Source of the DNA: a virus
Reading direction: 5' to 3' (one strand)
IMG/VR virus record: IMGVR_UViG_3300044825_001538
Coordinates: 1-20,465 of that record
Length of the DNA: 20,465 nt
Shown here piece after piece: positions 1-5,927 of this stretch; position 1 is the first letter of the stretch, and each line of letters opens with the position of its first letter. The notes under the pieces are model-generated. The model was not told the DNA's origin, did no database searches, and worked only from the letters and a program-made list of their open reading frames with translations. The position numbers were made by a program, and so were the translations under genes.

Positions 1-485
1 TCTGTTGGGAACTGCCTCACGAAACCATCTCGACAGCTGATGGTCCGCAGCCGCGCATCATCTCGTCTGAGTACACGATGAGCATCGGCAAGAAGGCCAC
101 CCTGCGTGGCATCTTGGAGAGCTGGCGCGGTCGCCCGTTCACCAACGAGGAGCTGGGTGGCTTCGACCTGAAGAACATCATCGGGGCCAACTGCTTGCTC
201 AACATCGTCCACAAGCCGGGCAAGGCCGATCCGAGCCGCATCTATGCCCGCATTCAGGGCGTGATGCCGCTCACCAAGGGGATGGGTCCTGTACGTCCCT
301 CGATGGACACGGTGGTGTTCGACATTCCCGAATCGGGGCCGATTGTGGTGCCTGCTGCGGTGCCTGAGTGGATTCGGGCCAAGATTGATGCCTCTGATGA
401 GGTTCGTGCCCGCAGCAACAGTCGGGTGACGCAGGCCGAAACGGTGAACGACCAGATTAACGTTCTGGAAGACGCCCCGTTCTAA
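1..485 (+). CDS. Conserved phage protein, replication-module associated (5' partial)
   Basis: The reading frame is open from the first base of the window, so the N terminus lies outside and the first internal Met (base 78) is not a convincing start; about 160 residues are visible. The readable part contains the run ESWRGRPFTNEELGGFDL followed by a hydrophobic strand (CLLNIVHKPG), then MPLTKGMGP and a conserved-looking FDIPESG segment before PEWIRAKIDAS. From memory, this WRG...F..EEL..FDL...G..C.L.I.H pattern belongs to a common phage family of about 150-200 residues, usually unnamed and sometimes annotated as a single-stranded DNA-binding or recombination-associated protein. The alternating strands would fit an OB-like fold, but that is inference. 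Position ahead of exonuclease and helicase genes supports a DNA-metabolism role. It is followed after 10 bases by the lysozyme gene, whose Shine-Dalgarno begins at this stop codon. Confidence 0.6.
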   Translation, partial: CWELPHETISTADGPQPRIISSEYTMSIGKKATLRGILESWRGRPFTNEELGGFDLKNIIGANCLLNIVHKPGKADPSRIYARIQGVMPLTKGMGPVRPSMDTVVFDIPESGPIVVPAAVPEWIRAKIDASDEVRARSNSRVTQAETVNDQINVLEDAPF

Positions 486-489
486 GGAG
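484..489 (+). promoter_or_regulatory. Shine-Dalgarno for the TTG-started lysozyme gene
   Basis: AAGGAG lies six bases upstream of a TTG codon at 496 and overlaps the previous gene's TAA stop. No ATG or GTG in the frame fits the signal peptide better, so this site decides the start of the lysozyme gene. Confidence 0.7.
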
Positions 490-495
490 CTTCCC

Positions 496-921
496 TTGCG
501 CACGTTCCTAGCCTTCCTCCTTCTCTGCACGGCTTGTTCGGCTGCTCCCAATGCGGCGTTTTGGGTTGCGCTGCATCGGGTGGAGAGCGGAGGGAGGCTG
601 GGGCGTGTTTCTTGGGGCGAGCATCGTGGCCCGCTGCAAATCAGCAGGGCCTACTGGCAGGACAGTGGTGTGGGTGGGAGCTGGTCTGACTGCGACGACT
701 TGGAGAAGGCCAAGCTGGTGGTGGAGGGCTTTATGAAGCGCTACGTGCCAAAGGCTTGGGCCGAGGGTGATGTGCAGACGCTGGCGCGGGTGCACAAGGG
801 TGGTCCGAGGGGCCACAAGAAGGAAGGGACGCTGGCCTATGGGCGGCGTGTCGAAGCGATTGTCTATGAACACAATAAACAAACTGCTAGCGTGCTTTGG
901 GGTAAAGCTGGTGTCCGCTAA
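496..921 (+). CDS. Exported i-type (destabilase-like) lysozyme, probable endolysin
   Basis: 141 residues from a TTG start. Residues 1-17 form a short signal peptide (MRTFLAFLLLCTACSAA); C14 could be a lipid-attachment cysteine, but the -3 residue is not ideal. The body matches the invertebrate-type lysozyme pattern: RVESGG at 28-33 with E30 as candidate catalytic acid, GPLQISRAYWQD at 45-56 with D56 as second candidate, and LARVHKGGPRG near residue 97, all in family order. I-type lysozymes cleave the MurNAc-GlcNAc bond of peptidoglycan. The many disulphide cysteines of animal members are missing (only C62... region CDD and the signal-peptide cysteines remain), as expected for a distant bacterial or phage relative. 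A signal sequence implies Sec-assisted export, so it may not need a large-hole holin. It sits in the replication operon, far from the holin/spanin candidates near 19 kb. Family assignment is from motifs only. Confidence 0.75.
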   Translation: MRTFLAFLLLCTACSAAPNAAFWVALHRVESGGRLGRVSWGEHRGPLQISRAYWQDSGVGGSWSDCDDLEKAKLVVEGFMKRYVPKAWAEGDVQTLARVHKGGPRGHKKEGTLAYGRRVEAIVYEHNKQTASVLWGKAGVR

Positions 922-1078
922 GGACCACCACTCTAATTTCACACGGAAGGAGTGGCTTGAACGCGAGGAGGAGCTGATGCGCAGGTTGCACAACCAGCGC
1001 TGCCTCACCAACTACTACCGGAAGAAGAGCAACAAGCTGTCCGGCTATGTGGACAACTCCATTGAAGAGGCTTCCTGA
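866..1078 (+). CDS. Small basic hypothetical protein
   Basis: 70 residues from ATG 866, overlapping the end of the lysozyme gene by 56 bases in another frame. The sequence reads MNTINKLLACFGVKL, then a strongly charged helix (TRKEWLEREEELMRRLHNQR) and a basic YYRKKSNK tail. No family is recognised. The frame continues upstream to 767, but that part is a shadow of the lysozyme frame. GTG at 911 would give a 55-residue product that largely avoids the overlap, and the lack of a clear Shine-Dalgarno at either codon leaves the start uncertain. The hydrophobic N terminus (LLACFGVKL) is too short for a membrane helix. Confidence 0.5.
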   Translation: MNTINKLLACFGVKLVSAKDHHSNFTRKEWLEREEELMRRLHNQRCLTNYYRKKSNKLSGYVDNSIEEAS

Positions 1079-1115
1079 CACGGAAGCAGAGCAAACGACA
1101 CAACTTCCTAGTCAA

Positions 1116-1301
1116 ATGGACAACATCTTCGACTTAATTGCCGCCATCTTCAGCTTGGTTTGTCTGGCAGGCTCCTGCTTCTTCTTGGGCAAGGTGCTTG
1201 GTAGGCAGGAGATTCAGACGGATGCCGTCAAGAATGGCGCCGCCGTCTGGGTGATAAACAATGAGGGCAACCCCAGCCTGCACTGGAGGGTGAACAAGTG
1301 A
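1116..1301 (+). CDS. Small single-pass membrane protein
   Basis: 61 residues from ATG 1116. Residues about 4-28 (IFDLIAAIFSLVCLAGSCFF) form one hydrophobic segment followed by GKVLGRQE, suggesting an N-out/C-in single-pass inner-membrane protein. The C-terminal half has the shape DAVKNGAAVWVINNEG...LHWRVNK. A similar A(V/I)..G.A.WV.....G...F.W ending occurs, from memory, in many unnamed phage proteins with one N-terminal helix. An upstream extension to 1047 exists but reads through the previous gene. Its stop overlaps the GTG start of the next gene. It could be an extra holin or anti-holin given the lysozyme just upstream, but nothing in the sequence proves this. Confidence 0.6.
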   Translation: MDNIFDLIAAIFSLVCLAGSCFFLGKVLGRQEIQTDAVKNGAAVWVINNEGNPSLHWRVNK

Positions 1302-1756
1302 GCAACCACAACATCAGAGTGGATGCCATCGGGCTGGCTGCCGAGGTGGTGGAGTTGCGCAACGAGATTGCCCGCCTCAAGAACCAGACCAACTGGGTGT
1401 GTTCCTGCGGCGGCACCGACTGCGAAGGCCAGAAGGAGAACGCCGATTTGCGCAACACGCTTGATGCCGTCATTTGGGCAGACGAGCGGGCTGTTGAGCT
1501 ATGGAGAGCCGCGCACCCCGGCAAGGAGCTGGTCATCCCCGACCGGGCCAAGCTAGTGGAGTGGCTGCTGGAACAGAACGCCGCGCTGCGCAAGGACAAG
1601 GATCGGCTGGATTGGATTTTCTGGCCTTCACGCTCACGCAAGGCGCGTACCCGGATGCTCAAGCTAATTGGAACTCCCGGTTATCGGGGGGACGAAGGCG
1701 GAATGCTGGCTTGGCGTGACGCCATCGACGCTGCAATGAAGGAGGCGCAGCCGTGA
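1298..1756 (+). CDS. Hypothetical phage protein with coiled coil and Cys cluster
   Basis: 152 residues from a GTG start at 1298, with GGAGG at 1285-1289 giving an 8-base spacing; the GTGA overlap with the previous stop supports this start. Residues 12-30 form a heptad-like helix (LAAEVVELRNEIARLKNQ). A small CSCGGTDC cluster follows at 35-42 (C35, C37, C42), then a second helical part ending in LVEWLLEQNAALRKDKDRL. The C terminus (RLDWIF ... AWRDAIDAAMKE) resembles the tail of many small phage proteins of the form LDWL...REAIDAAM; this is memory-based. A metal-binding role for the three cysteines is possible but unproven. Function unknown. Confidence 0.65.
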   Translation: MSNHNIRVDAIGLAAEVVELRNEIARLKNQTNWVCSCGGTDCEGQKENADLRNTLDAVIWADERAVELWRAAHPGKELVIPDRAKLVEWLLEQNAALRKDKDRLDWIFWPSRSRKARTRMLKLIGTPGYRGDEGGMLAWRDAIDAAMKEAQP

Positions 1757-1965
1757 GCTATCCGATGCATCCCAAGGCCGACCAGATTGCCCAGATGCTC
1801 CTTGAGATGAGGCAATGGAAGGAGATTCAGAACGAGCTGGGCGTATCCGACCGTGCCGTTCGCAGGCAGTCCAGACGGCTGGAGATGATCCGCGTGCCAG
1901 TGACGCGGGAGGAGCGCCATATGCTGGCCGACCGCCGCAAGGTGACCCACAAATACGTGCCGTGA
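1753..1965 (+). CDS. Small HTH-like protein (paralogue of the gene at 2415)
   Basis: 70 residues from GTG 1753, with AAGGAGG at 1739-1745 seven bases upstream and a GTGA overlap with the preceding gene. The middle (IAQMLLEMRQWKEIQNELGV, then SDRAVRRQSRRLEM) reads as a helix-turn-helix of the kind found in small DNA-binding regulators: helix 2 WKEIQNELGV, turn SDRA, recognition helix VRRQSRRLEM. The tail is basic. The opening MSYP.H.K and the later RV.(V/L)T.EE...RK are shared with the gene at 2415, so the two are duplicates. A role in phage gene control is inferred. Confidence 0.65.
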   Translation: MSYPMHPKADQIAQMLLEMRQWKEIQNELGVSDRAVRRQSRRLEMIRVPVTREERHMLADRRKVTHKYVP

Positions 1966-2186
1966 AAGCCACCCTTGAGTTCCAACTACCGGAGGAGGAG
2001 CGAGACTTCCACATCGCCAGCCGCGCTCAAATGCTTGAGCGAGTGATTGGTGACATCGACGCCTGCCTCCGCTCCCATCTCAAATATGGGCCAGCAAACG
2101 ACATCAAAACCGCCGACGACCTAGCCAACTGGCTGCGTCAGGAGTACACGATCCCGGCCCTCAACCAAATCAACACCGATGCCTAA
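1962..2186 (+). CDS. Short conserved phage protein (LPEE..DF family)
   Basis: 74 residues from GTG 1962, which overlaps the previous stop as GTGA. The frame is open upstream to 1815, but that segment overlies the HTH gene and has no coding character of its own. The sequence KATLEFQLPEEERDFHIAS ... VIGDIDACLRSHLKYG resembles a widespread unnamed phage family with the layout LPEE..(E/D)F....A......L.D.D..LR...KY. The product is soluble and acidic, with two predicted helices. Function unknown; its place among small regulatory-looking genes gives no firm clue. Confidence 0.65.
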   Translation: MKATLEFQLPEEERDFHIASRAQMLERVIGDIDACLRSHLKYGPANDIKTADDLANWLRQEYTIPALNQINTDA

Positions 2187-2418
2187 GACACCCAAACGAC
2201 GCTACCGAAAGCTCAACACGCCTGAGATGATGGCGTCCATCGACAGGATGGTGGCGGAAGGCTACCGCGCACTGCACATCGCACAGGAGCTGCACCTCGA
2301 TCCTAAGATGGTTGCGGAGCGGGCCAACCGGAAAGGCTACCTCTTGGCCTACGTGAAGAAGGACGAGCACTCCGCCCTCATCAAGGCCCGGATGGAGGCG
2401 AGGGCAGCGGTCCAATGA
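2179..2418 (+). CDS. Small HTH-like DNA-binding protein
   Basis: 79 residues from ATG 2179, overlapping the previous gene by 8 bases. A basic N terminus (MPKTPKRRYRKL) is followed by a likely helix-turn-helix: MVAEGYRALHIAQELHLDPK and then MVAERANRKGY. The pattern '(A)EGY.A..IA..L.L....V..RA...G' is typical of small phage and bacterial DNA-binding proteins in which helix 2 is 'HIAQELHL' and the recognition helix follows the DPK turn. It sits between the two paralogous MSYP genes and stops by ATGA overlap with the second. A transcriptional role is inferred only. Confidence 0.6.
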   Translation: MPKTPKRRYRKLNTPEMMASIDRMVAEGYRALHIAQELHLDPKMVAERANRKGYLLAYVKKDEHSALIKARMEARAAVQ

Positions 2419-2633
2419 GCTACCCGCGACACAAGAAGACGACTGCAATCCGCCAGATGCTGATGGCAATGGACCCACTCAAGCTCATCGAGCTGGAGCT
2501 GGGCGTGAACCACGAACGCATCCACAAGCAGGTGCAGGAAATGAAACTGTCACGGGTCTACCTCACGGCGGAGGAGAAGGCCCTTATCCAAAATAATAGG
2601 AAAAAACTCTTGCAATCAGGACATCAATGGTAG
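2415..2633 (+). CDS. Small HTH-like protein (paralogue of the gene at 1753)
   Basis: 72 residues from ATG 2415 (ATGA overlap with the upstream gene). Aligned without large gaps to the gene at 1753 it shares MSYP.H.K...I.QML..M...K.I..ELGV, an aligned Gln in the second helix, RV..T.EE and RK; identity is roughly a third by eye. The likely helix-turn-helix is LKLIELELGV / NHER / IHKQVQEMKL. The last part becomes A-rich at the DNA level (aataataggaaaaaac near 2592-2607), unlike the GC-rich surroundings. A 19-base gap follows before the exonuclease gene. It is probably a regulator or DNA-binding accessory protein born by duplication. Confidence 0.65.
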   Translation: MSYPRHKKTTAIRQMLMAMDPLKLIELELGVNHERIHKQVQEMKLSRVYLTAEEKALIQNNRKKLLQSGHQW

Positions 2634-2652
2634 CACCCTGACCACGACACAT

Positions 2653-3432
2653 ATGAGCGAACACTGGTACACCCGCGACGGGAAACCGTCCCACACCCGC
2701 ATCAGCAAGTCGGGCGTCGTCCGCAGCACCACGCTGCGTGACGCCCGCTTAGAGCACCTGCTCCCCTCGGTGAGCAGCGTTCTCAATGAGGCAGCGGCCC
2801 CTGAATTGGACCGCTGGAAGACGAACAAGATTTTGGAAGCGTGCTACAGCAGCGGCGATCCGCTGGCCGTGGCCCCTACGCTCTCCGAGTATTGCACGAT
2901 CATCCGTGAGAAGGCGGACAAGGAGATGGAGCAGGCCCAAATCTTTGGCACTGCATTCCACAAAGCGATGGAGGGCGAGGTGCCGATTGGGATGGAGCTT
3001 CTGGTTGAATCAACCAACAAGGAGTTGGAGAAGCTAAAGCAGGGCGGCCTCCATTTGGTGGAGCAGGAGGTGTCGGTGGCCAATGTCCACCTTGGCTATG
3101 CTGGCACCACGGACTACGCCTTTGAGGAGCACTCGCTCCCCGGCATCCTCGATTTCAAAACGTGCAAAACTGAGAAGGACGAGCCAATCCCGTTCAAGCG
3201 GTCCCACTGCGCCCAGATTGCGGCGTACATAATGGCACGCTGGAGCCCGTGGGCCAAGGACCTCCCCGAATGCACCGGCATCAACGTCTACGTCAGCAAG
3301 ACGGAGCCGGGGCGCGTGGATGTGGTGCGTTACGACCACGATCAGCTTGCTGATTCGTGGGAGTGGTTCAATGCCTGCCTCATCCTGTGGCGGATGCGTC
3401 GCAACTACGATCCCCGGGAGCTTGGATCGTGA
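2653..3432 (+). CDS. PD-(D/E)XK exonuclease, RecB/Cas4-like
   Basis: 259 residues from ATG 2653. The N terminus carries LPSVSSVLNEAAAPELDRW (37-55), a known opening of phage PD-(D/E)XK exonucleases. Catalytic-core motifs follow in order: GTAFHKAME at 99-107 (H103, E107), GTTDY with D154, GILDFKTCK with D167 and K169, and Q188...Y192 (QIAAY), the RecB-family QxxxY motif. Such enzymes degrade DNA ends with Mg2+ and in phages usually prepare single strands for recombination, as lambda Exo does, or degrade host DNA. Length (about 260) fits the stand-alone phage members. No iron-sulphur cysteine set of Cas4 type is visible. It overlaps the helicase start by four bases (GTGA), so the two are probably co-translated. 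No dedicated annealing protein is recognised nearby; the truncated gene at 1-485 could fill that role. Confidence 0.85.
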   Translation: MSEHWYTRDGKPSHTRISKSGVVRSTTLRDARLEHLLPSVSSVLNEAAAPELDRWKTNKILEACYSSGDPLAVAPTLSEYCTIIREKADKEMEQAQIFGTAFHKAMEGEVPIGMELLVESTNKELEKLKQGGLHLVEQEVSVANVHLGYAGTTDYAFEEHSLPGILDFKTCKTEKDEPIPFKRSHCAQIAAYIMARWSPWAKDLPECTGINVYVSKTEPGRVDVVRYDHDQLADSWEWFNACLILWRMRRNYDPRELGS

Positions 3433-4766
3433 GCGCACCCATCCTTCCACATTCCGAGGAGGGTGAGCGCATCATCCTCTCCTGCATCCTGCTGGATGGC
3501 CCTGCCTCTCTGGCCAAGGCCATCGATGGCAAGATTGAGGAGGAGGTATTCTACCTCCCTCAGCACCGCCGCCTCTGGCGGGCCATCCAATGGCAGCACA
3601 AGAACAGCCAGCCGCTAGAGCTGCACGCTCTGGTGGAGGAGCTGAAGAAGTGCAACAAGCTGCACGAAGTGGGTGGCTTGGCTGGGCTGGTGGAGATGAC
3701 GCAGGCTGCCTGCACCACGGCCCAGCTTGGCCACTGGATTGACGTTGTGCGCCAGCACTACGTGATGCGGGAGCTGCACGCCACCTGCTCTCGGATGGCC
3801 GAGAAGACGCTGGCCCACAGCGGCAGCGTCGAGGGGTTTGTGATGGAGGTGAACAACCTCATCACGAAGCACCACGAAGGCCAGAAGCAGGAGACGCTGG
3901 CCGACGCAGCCGACTCCGCCATCGCACTGGTGGAGCGGGTGCAGGCTGGCACGTACACGGACAAGGACATCGGGATGAGCTTCCCGTGGGCCGATTGGGA
4001 CCGCCGCTTCGGCCTAGCCAAGCCCGGTGAGCTCATCATCATCTCGGCCCGTCCCGGTATGGGCAAGAGTAGCTGCTGCCGCCAGATTGCCCAGCACTGG
4101 GCCAAGGATGGCAAGGTGCTGCTGTTCAGCCGCGAGATGCCCACCAAGCAGATGGCGCCGCTGTTTGCCCAGACGGAGTGCGGCATCTCGTACAGGGACA
4201 TCCTGTCGGGGCGCCTATCCACCTCCTATCTGGAGACGTTCAAGCAGGAGCTGGCCAAGGTCCGCAGCCTACAGGTGGCGGTGTATGACCAAGACCGCAC
4301 CCTGTCGCACATCGTGACGCGGGCCAAGGCCTTCGCTCAGGTGAGCAAGCCCAAGGCGATCTGCGTTGACTACCTCCAGCGGTATGACGCCCAGCAGGAG
4401 CGCGGGGAAACCCGCGATATGGCCCTTGGCCGCTTCACAATGGCGATGAAGGACCTAGCCATTGAGCTGTCCGTCCCCGTCATCCTGCTTGCTCAGCTAG
4501 GGCGCAGCGTGGAGCGCGAGAACCGCGAGCCCCGCCTGTCCGACCTCCGCGAGAGTGGCAACTTGGAACAGGACGCCGACCGCGTAATTTTCCTCAACGC
4601 TCCCGACCATCGGCCTGACGGCACGATGCAAACCATCACCGACAACGACCTGCGCTTCATCTACGTGGACGCCATCCAAGCGAAGGGTCGCAGCGACGGC
4701 ACGGGCCGTTGCGGGATGATGTTCGACCGCCCCATCACCAAGCTCCTTCCCTACGCACCTGTATGA
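3429..4766 (+). CDS. dnaB: Replicative DNA helicase, DnaB family
   Basis: 445 residues from GTG 3429, which overlaps the exonuclease stop; the upstream extension to 3357 is shadow. Residues 1-150 give the DnaB N-terminal helical domain (EEGERIILSCILLDG, FYLPQHRRLWRAI). The RecA-type core has Walker A SARPGMGKSS at 206-215 (K213), the H1a glutamate in SREM (E236), Walker B ICVDYLQ at 311-317 (D314), the LAQLGRSVE motif near 354, the DLRESGNLEQDAD motif at 372-384 and KGRSDGTG near 419, corresponding to the arginine-finger loop. DnaB hexamers unwind the fork 5'-3' on the lagging strand. Length and motif order are normal. No primase, loader or DNA polymerase gene is in the window, so either the phage borrows host factors or those genes lie upstream. 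Confidence 0.96.
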   Translation: MSAPILPHSEEGERIILSCILLDGPASLAKAIDGKIEEEVFYLPQHRRLWRAIQWQHKNSQPLELHALVEELKKCNKLHEVGGLAGLVEMTQAACTTAQLGHWIDVVRQHYVMRELHATCSRMAEKTLAHSGSVEGFVMEVNNLITKHHEGQKQETLADAADSAIALVERVQAGTYTDKDIGMSFPWADWDRRFGLAKPGELIIISARPGMGKSSCCRQIAQHWAKDGKVLLFSREMPTKQMAPLFAQTECGISYRDILSGRLSTSYLETFKQELAKVRSLQVAVYDQDRTLSHIVTRAKAFAQVSKPKAICVDYLQRYDAQQERGETRDMALGRFTMAMKDLAIELSVPVILLAQLGRSVERENREPRLSDLRESGNLEQDADRVIFLNAPDHRPDGTMQTITDNDLRFIYVDAIQAKGRSDGTGRCGMMFDRPITKLLPYAPV

Positions 4767-5065
4767 ACACCTCACCCAACTTCTCTGAGGCCTCGTTAGA
4801 CCTCATCCTTGGCGACCGCAACGAAGCCTACGGCAATCCCCGCGAAGACTTTGAGGGCATTGCTATGATGTGGTCTGGCCTCATCAACGCAAAGCTGCAC
4901 CAAAGCATCACCGCCGAGGATGTGGCCCGTATGATGGTGGCCCTCAAGCTGCGCCGGGACAGCCACCGCCAGAAGGACGACAACCTCATCGACGCTCACG
5001 GCTACCTCCATTGCCTGAGTTGGATTCAGAAGGGGCTGCGCCCCGCGAGAGGAGATGAGGTATGA
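4763..5065 (+). CDS. DUF6378-like phage protein
   Basis: 100 residues from ATG 4763, joined to the helicase by an ATGA overlap. The body reads LGDRNEAYGNPREDFEGIA, then MWSGL, ITAEDVARMMVALKLRR, DDNLIDAHGYL. This corresponds to the phage pattern R...YG.P..N...IA..W.......I....VA..M...K..R......D...D..GY recalled as DUF6378. The conserved acidic DDN..D pair at the end of a helical bundle recalls all-alpha NTP pyrophosphohydrolases (MazG-like), but the full EExxExxD set is not visible, so nucleotide hydrolysis is only a possibility. Co-translation with the helicase suggests a replication or nucleotide role. Confidence 0.75.
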   Translation: MNTSPNFSEASLDLILGDRNEAYGNPREDFEGIAMMWSGLINAKLHQSITAEDVARMMVALKLRRDSHRQKDDNLIDAHGYLHCLSWIQKGLRPARGDEV

Positions 5066-5421
5066 GCCTAGGATATGATGTGTCGGAGACGATGACCTCT
5101 ATCCGCCACATACTAGCCAAGCATACGAAGGGCTGGAAGTGGGATGAGATTCCTGATGTCGTCGTGAAGTCCAAGAAGGAGCCATCCCGCAACCAGATTG
5201 AGAAGCCTGATCTTCTCTATCAGGTGAGCAAGGCGCTGGACGAAGGCATCCACCTGAAGGAGGCGTCCCATCGCTTCGACATCTCCTGCACTACAGCGTC
5301 TATGATTAAGCGCCGCCTTGAGCGTTACGAGGGTATGCCTCACGACCGTGACGGCATCCTCCTGTGGTACGTTGAGAGGAAGAATGCCAAAGCCAAAGCC
5401 AGAACTGACGCGAGCAGGTAG
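5062..5421 (+). CDS. HTH-like protein with basic tail
   Basis: 119 residues from ATG 5062. AGGAG at 5050-5054 is seven bases upstream, and the start overlaps the previous stop (ATGA). A likely helix-turn-helix lies in the second half: VSKALDEGIHLKEASHRFDI followed by SCTTASMIKRRLERYEG. This places the recognition helix at 'TASMIKRRLER' after the conserved-looking 'A..F.IS' turn. The C terminus is Lys/Arg/Ala-rich (ERKNAKAKARTD), suited to nucleic-acid contact. The last 38 bases overlap the HNH gene. No name can be given; a regulator or DNA-packaging accessory role would both fit. Confidence 0.6.
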   Translation: MSLGYDVSETMTSIRHILAKHTKGWKWDEIPDVVVKSKKEPSRNQIEKPDLLYQVSKALDEGIHLKEASHRFDISCTTASMIKRRLERYEGMPHDRDGILLWYVERKNAKAKARTDASR

Positions 5422-5920
5422 ACAATGGACGGAGGCACGCTACTGGTCCTTTTTAAGAAGCGCTTTAAGGCGTGCCTTCGTTCGTTGGCCTCCAAACTAC
5501 CAAGCCAGAAACGCAGGGCGCAGGCCCTACGTCGGGCCAGTGAAGCAGCAGAAATGGGAGTACGAATGCGCAATCTGTCACCAGTGGTTCCAGCAGAAGC
5601 AAACACAGTTGGACCACGTAAACCCGTGTGGGCAGTTGAGAAGCATCTCCGACCTGCCGGGGTTCGTGGAGAGGTTGTTCTGCGAGAGGGACGGGCTAAG
5701 GGTGCTGTGCAAGCCGTGCCACAAGGAGGTGACCGATGCAGCTAGATATGTTCACGGAGGTGAAGGAGCCGCCCCCGGAGTGGGTGAAGGCGCCACCGGA
5801 ACCCCCAAAGCCAAAGCCCGGAAGCCTCGCCCACCTAAGCAAGTGCGGATGGGAGACGTTCCGCCCGAAGCCTTACACGGTGGTCAAGGAAGGCCCGTAC
5901 AAGTGTTGGATTTCCAATGA
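5384..5920 (+). CDS. HNH endonuclease with an overprinted C-terminal tail
   Basis: 178 residues from ATG 5384. The frame is open upstream to 5318, but that part overlies the HTH gene. The nuclease core spans residues 57-117: a zinc pair C62-x2-C65 (CAIC), the catalytic LDHVNPCG (D77-H78), and a second zinc pair with the last histidine, CKPCHKEVT (C109, C112, H113). HNH enzymes of this small phage type nick or cut DNA and often assist packaging or homing. The arginine-rich N terminus (SALRRAFVRW) could bind DNA. After residue 117 the protein becomes a low-complexity Gly/Ala/Pro/Lys tail of about 60 residues, exactly where another gene with a strong Shine-Dalgarno starts in a second frame. The tail may be a passive by-product of that gene. 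Confidence 0.85.
   Translation: MPKPKPELTRAGRQWTEARYWSFLRSALRRAFVRWPPNYQARNAGRRPYVGPVKQQKWEYECAICHQWFQQKQTQLDHVNPCGQLRSISDLPGFVERLFCERDGLRVLCKPCHKEVTDAARYVHGGEGAAPGVGEGATGTPKAKARKPRPPKQVRMGDVPPEALHGGQGRPVQVLDFQ
5723..5732 (+). promoter_or_regulatory. Strong Shine-Dalgarno inside the HNH gene
   Basis: AAGGAGGTGA matches the anti-Shine-Dalgarno nearly in full; its AGGAGG core is six bases from ATG 5736. It is among the best ribosome-binding sites in the window and argues that the small overlapping gene is translated. It also codes for the last conserved HNH residues (KEVT). Confidence 0.7.
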
Positions 5921-5927
5921 AAACTGA
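5736..5927 (+). CDS. Small proline-rich protein overlapping the HNH tail
   Basis: 63 residues from ATG 5736. The sequence starts MQLDMFTEVKEPPPEWVKAP, passes through a Pro/Lys hinge (PPEPPKPKPGS) and ends in a compact CGWETFRPKPYTVVKEG part with YKCW before the stop. Codons in this frame favour G/C in the third position, as in neighbouring genes, whereas the overlapping HNH frame gives low-complexity protein here. This frame is therefore probably the selected one over the 185 shared bases. The two cysteines (CGW, KCW) might pair or bind metal. No family is recognised. The next gene begins 11 bases before this stop. Confidence 0.65.
   Translation: MQLDMFTEVKEPPPEWVKAPPEPPKPKPGSLAHLSKCGWETFRPKPYTVVKEGPYKCWISNEN

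Noticed and set aside
508-1011. 167-codon open frame on the - strand
   Set aside because: Antisense to the lysozyme and the next small gene, both with better coding evidence.
5700-5760. Programmed frameshift joining HNH to the next frame
   Set aside because: No slippery heptamer was seen; the strong Shine-Dalgarno and ATG explain the second frame more simply.
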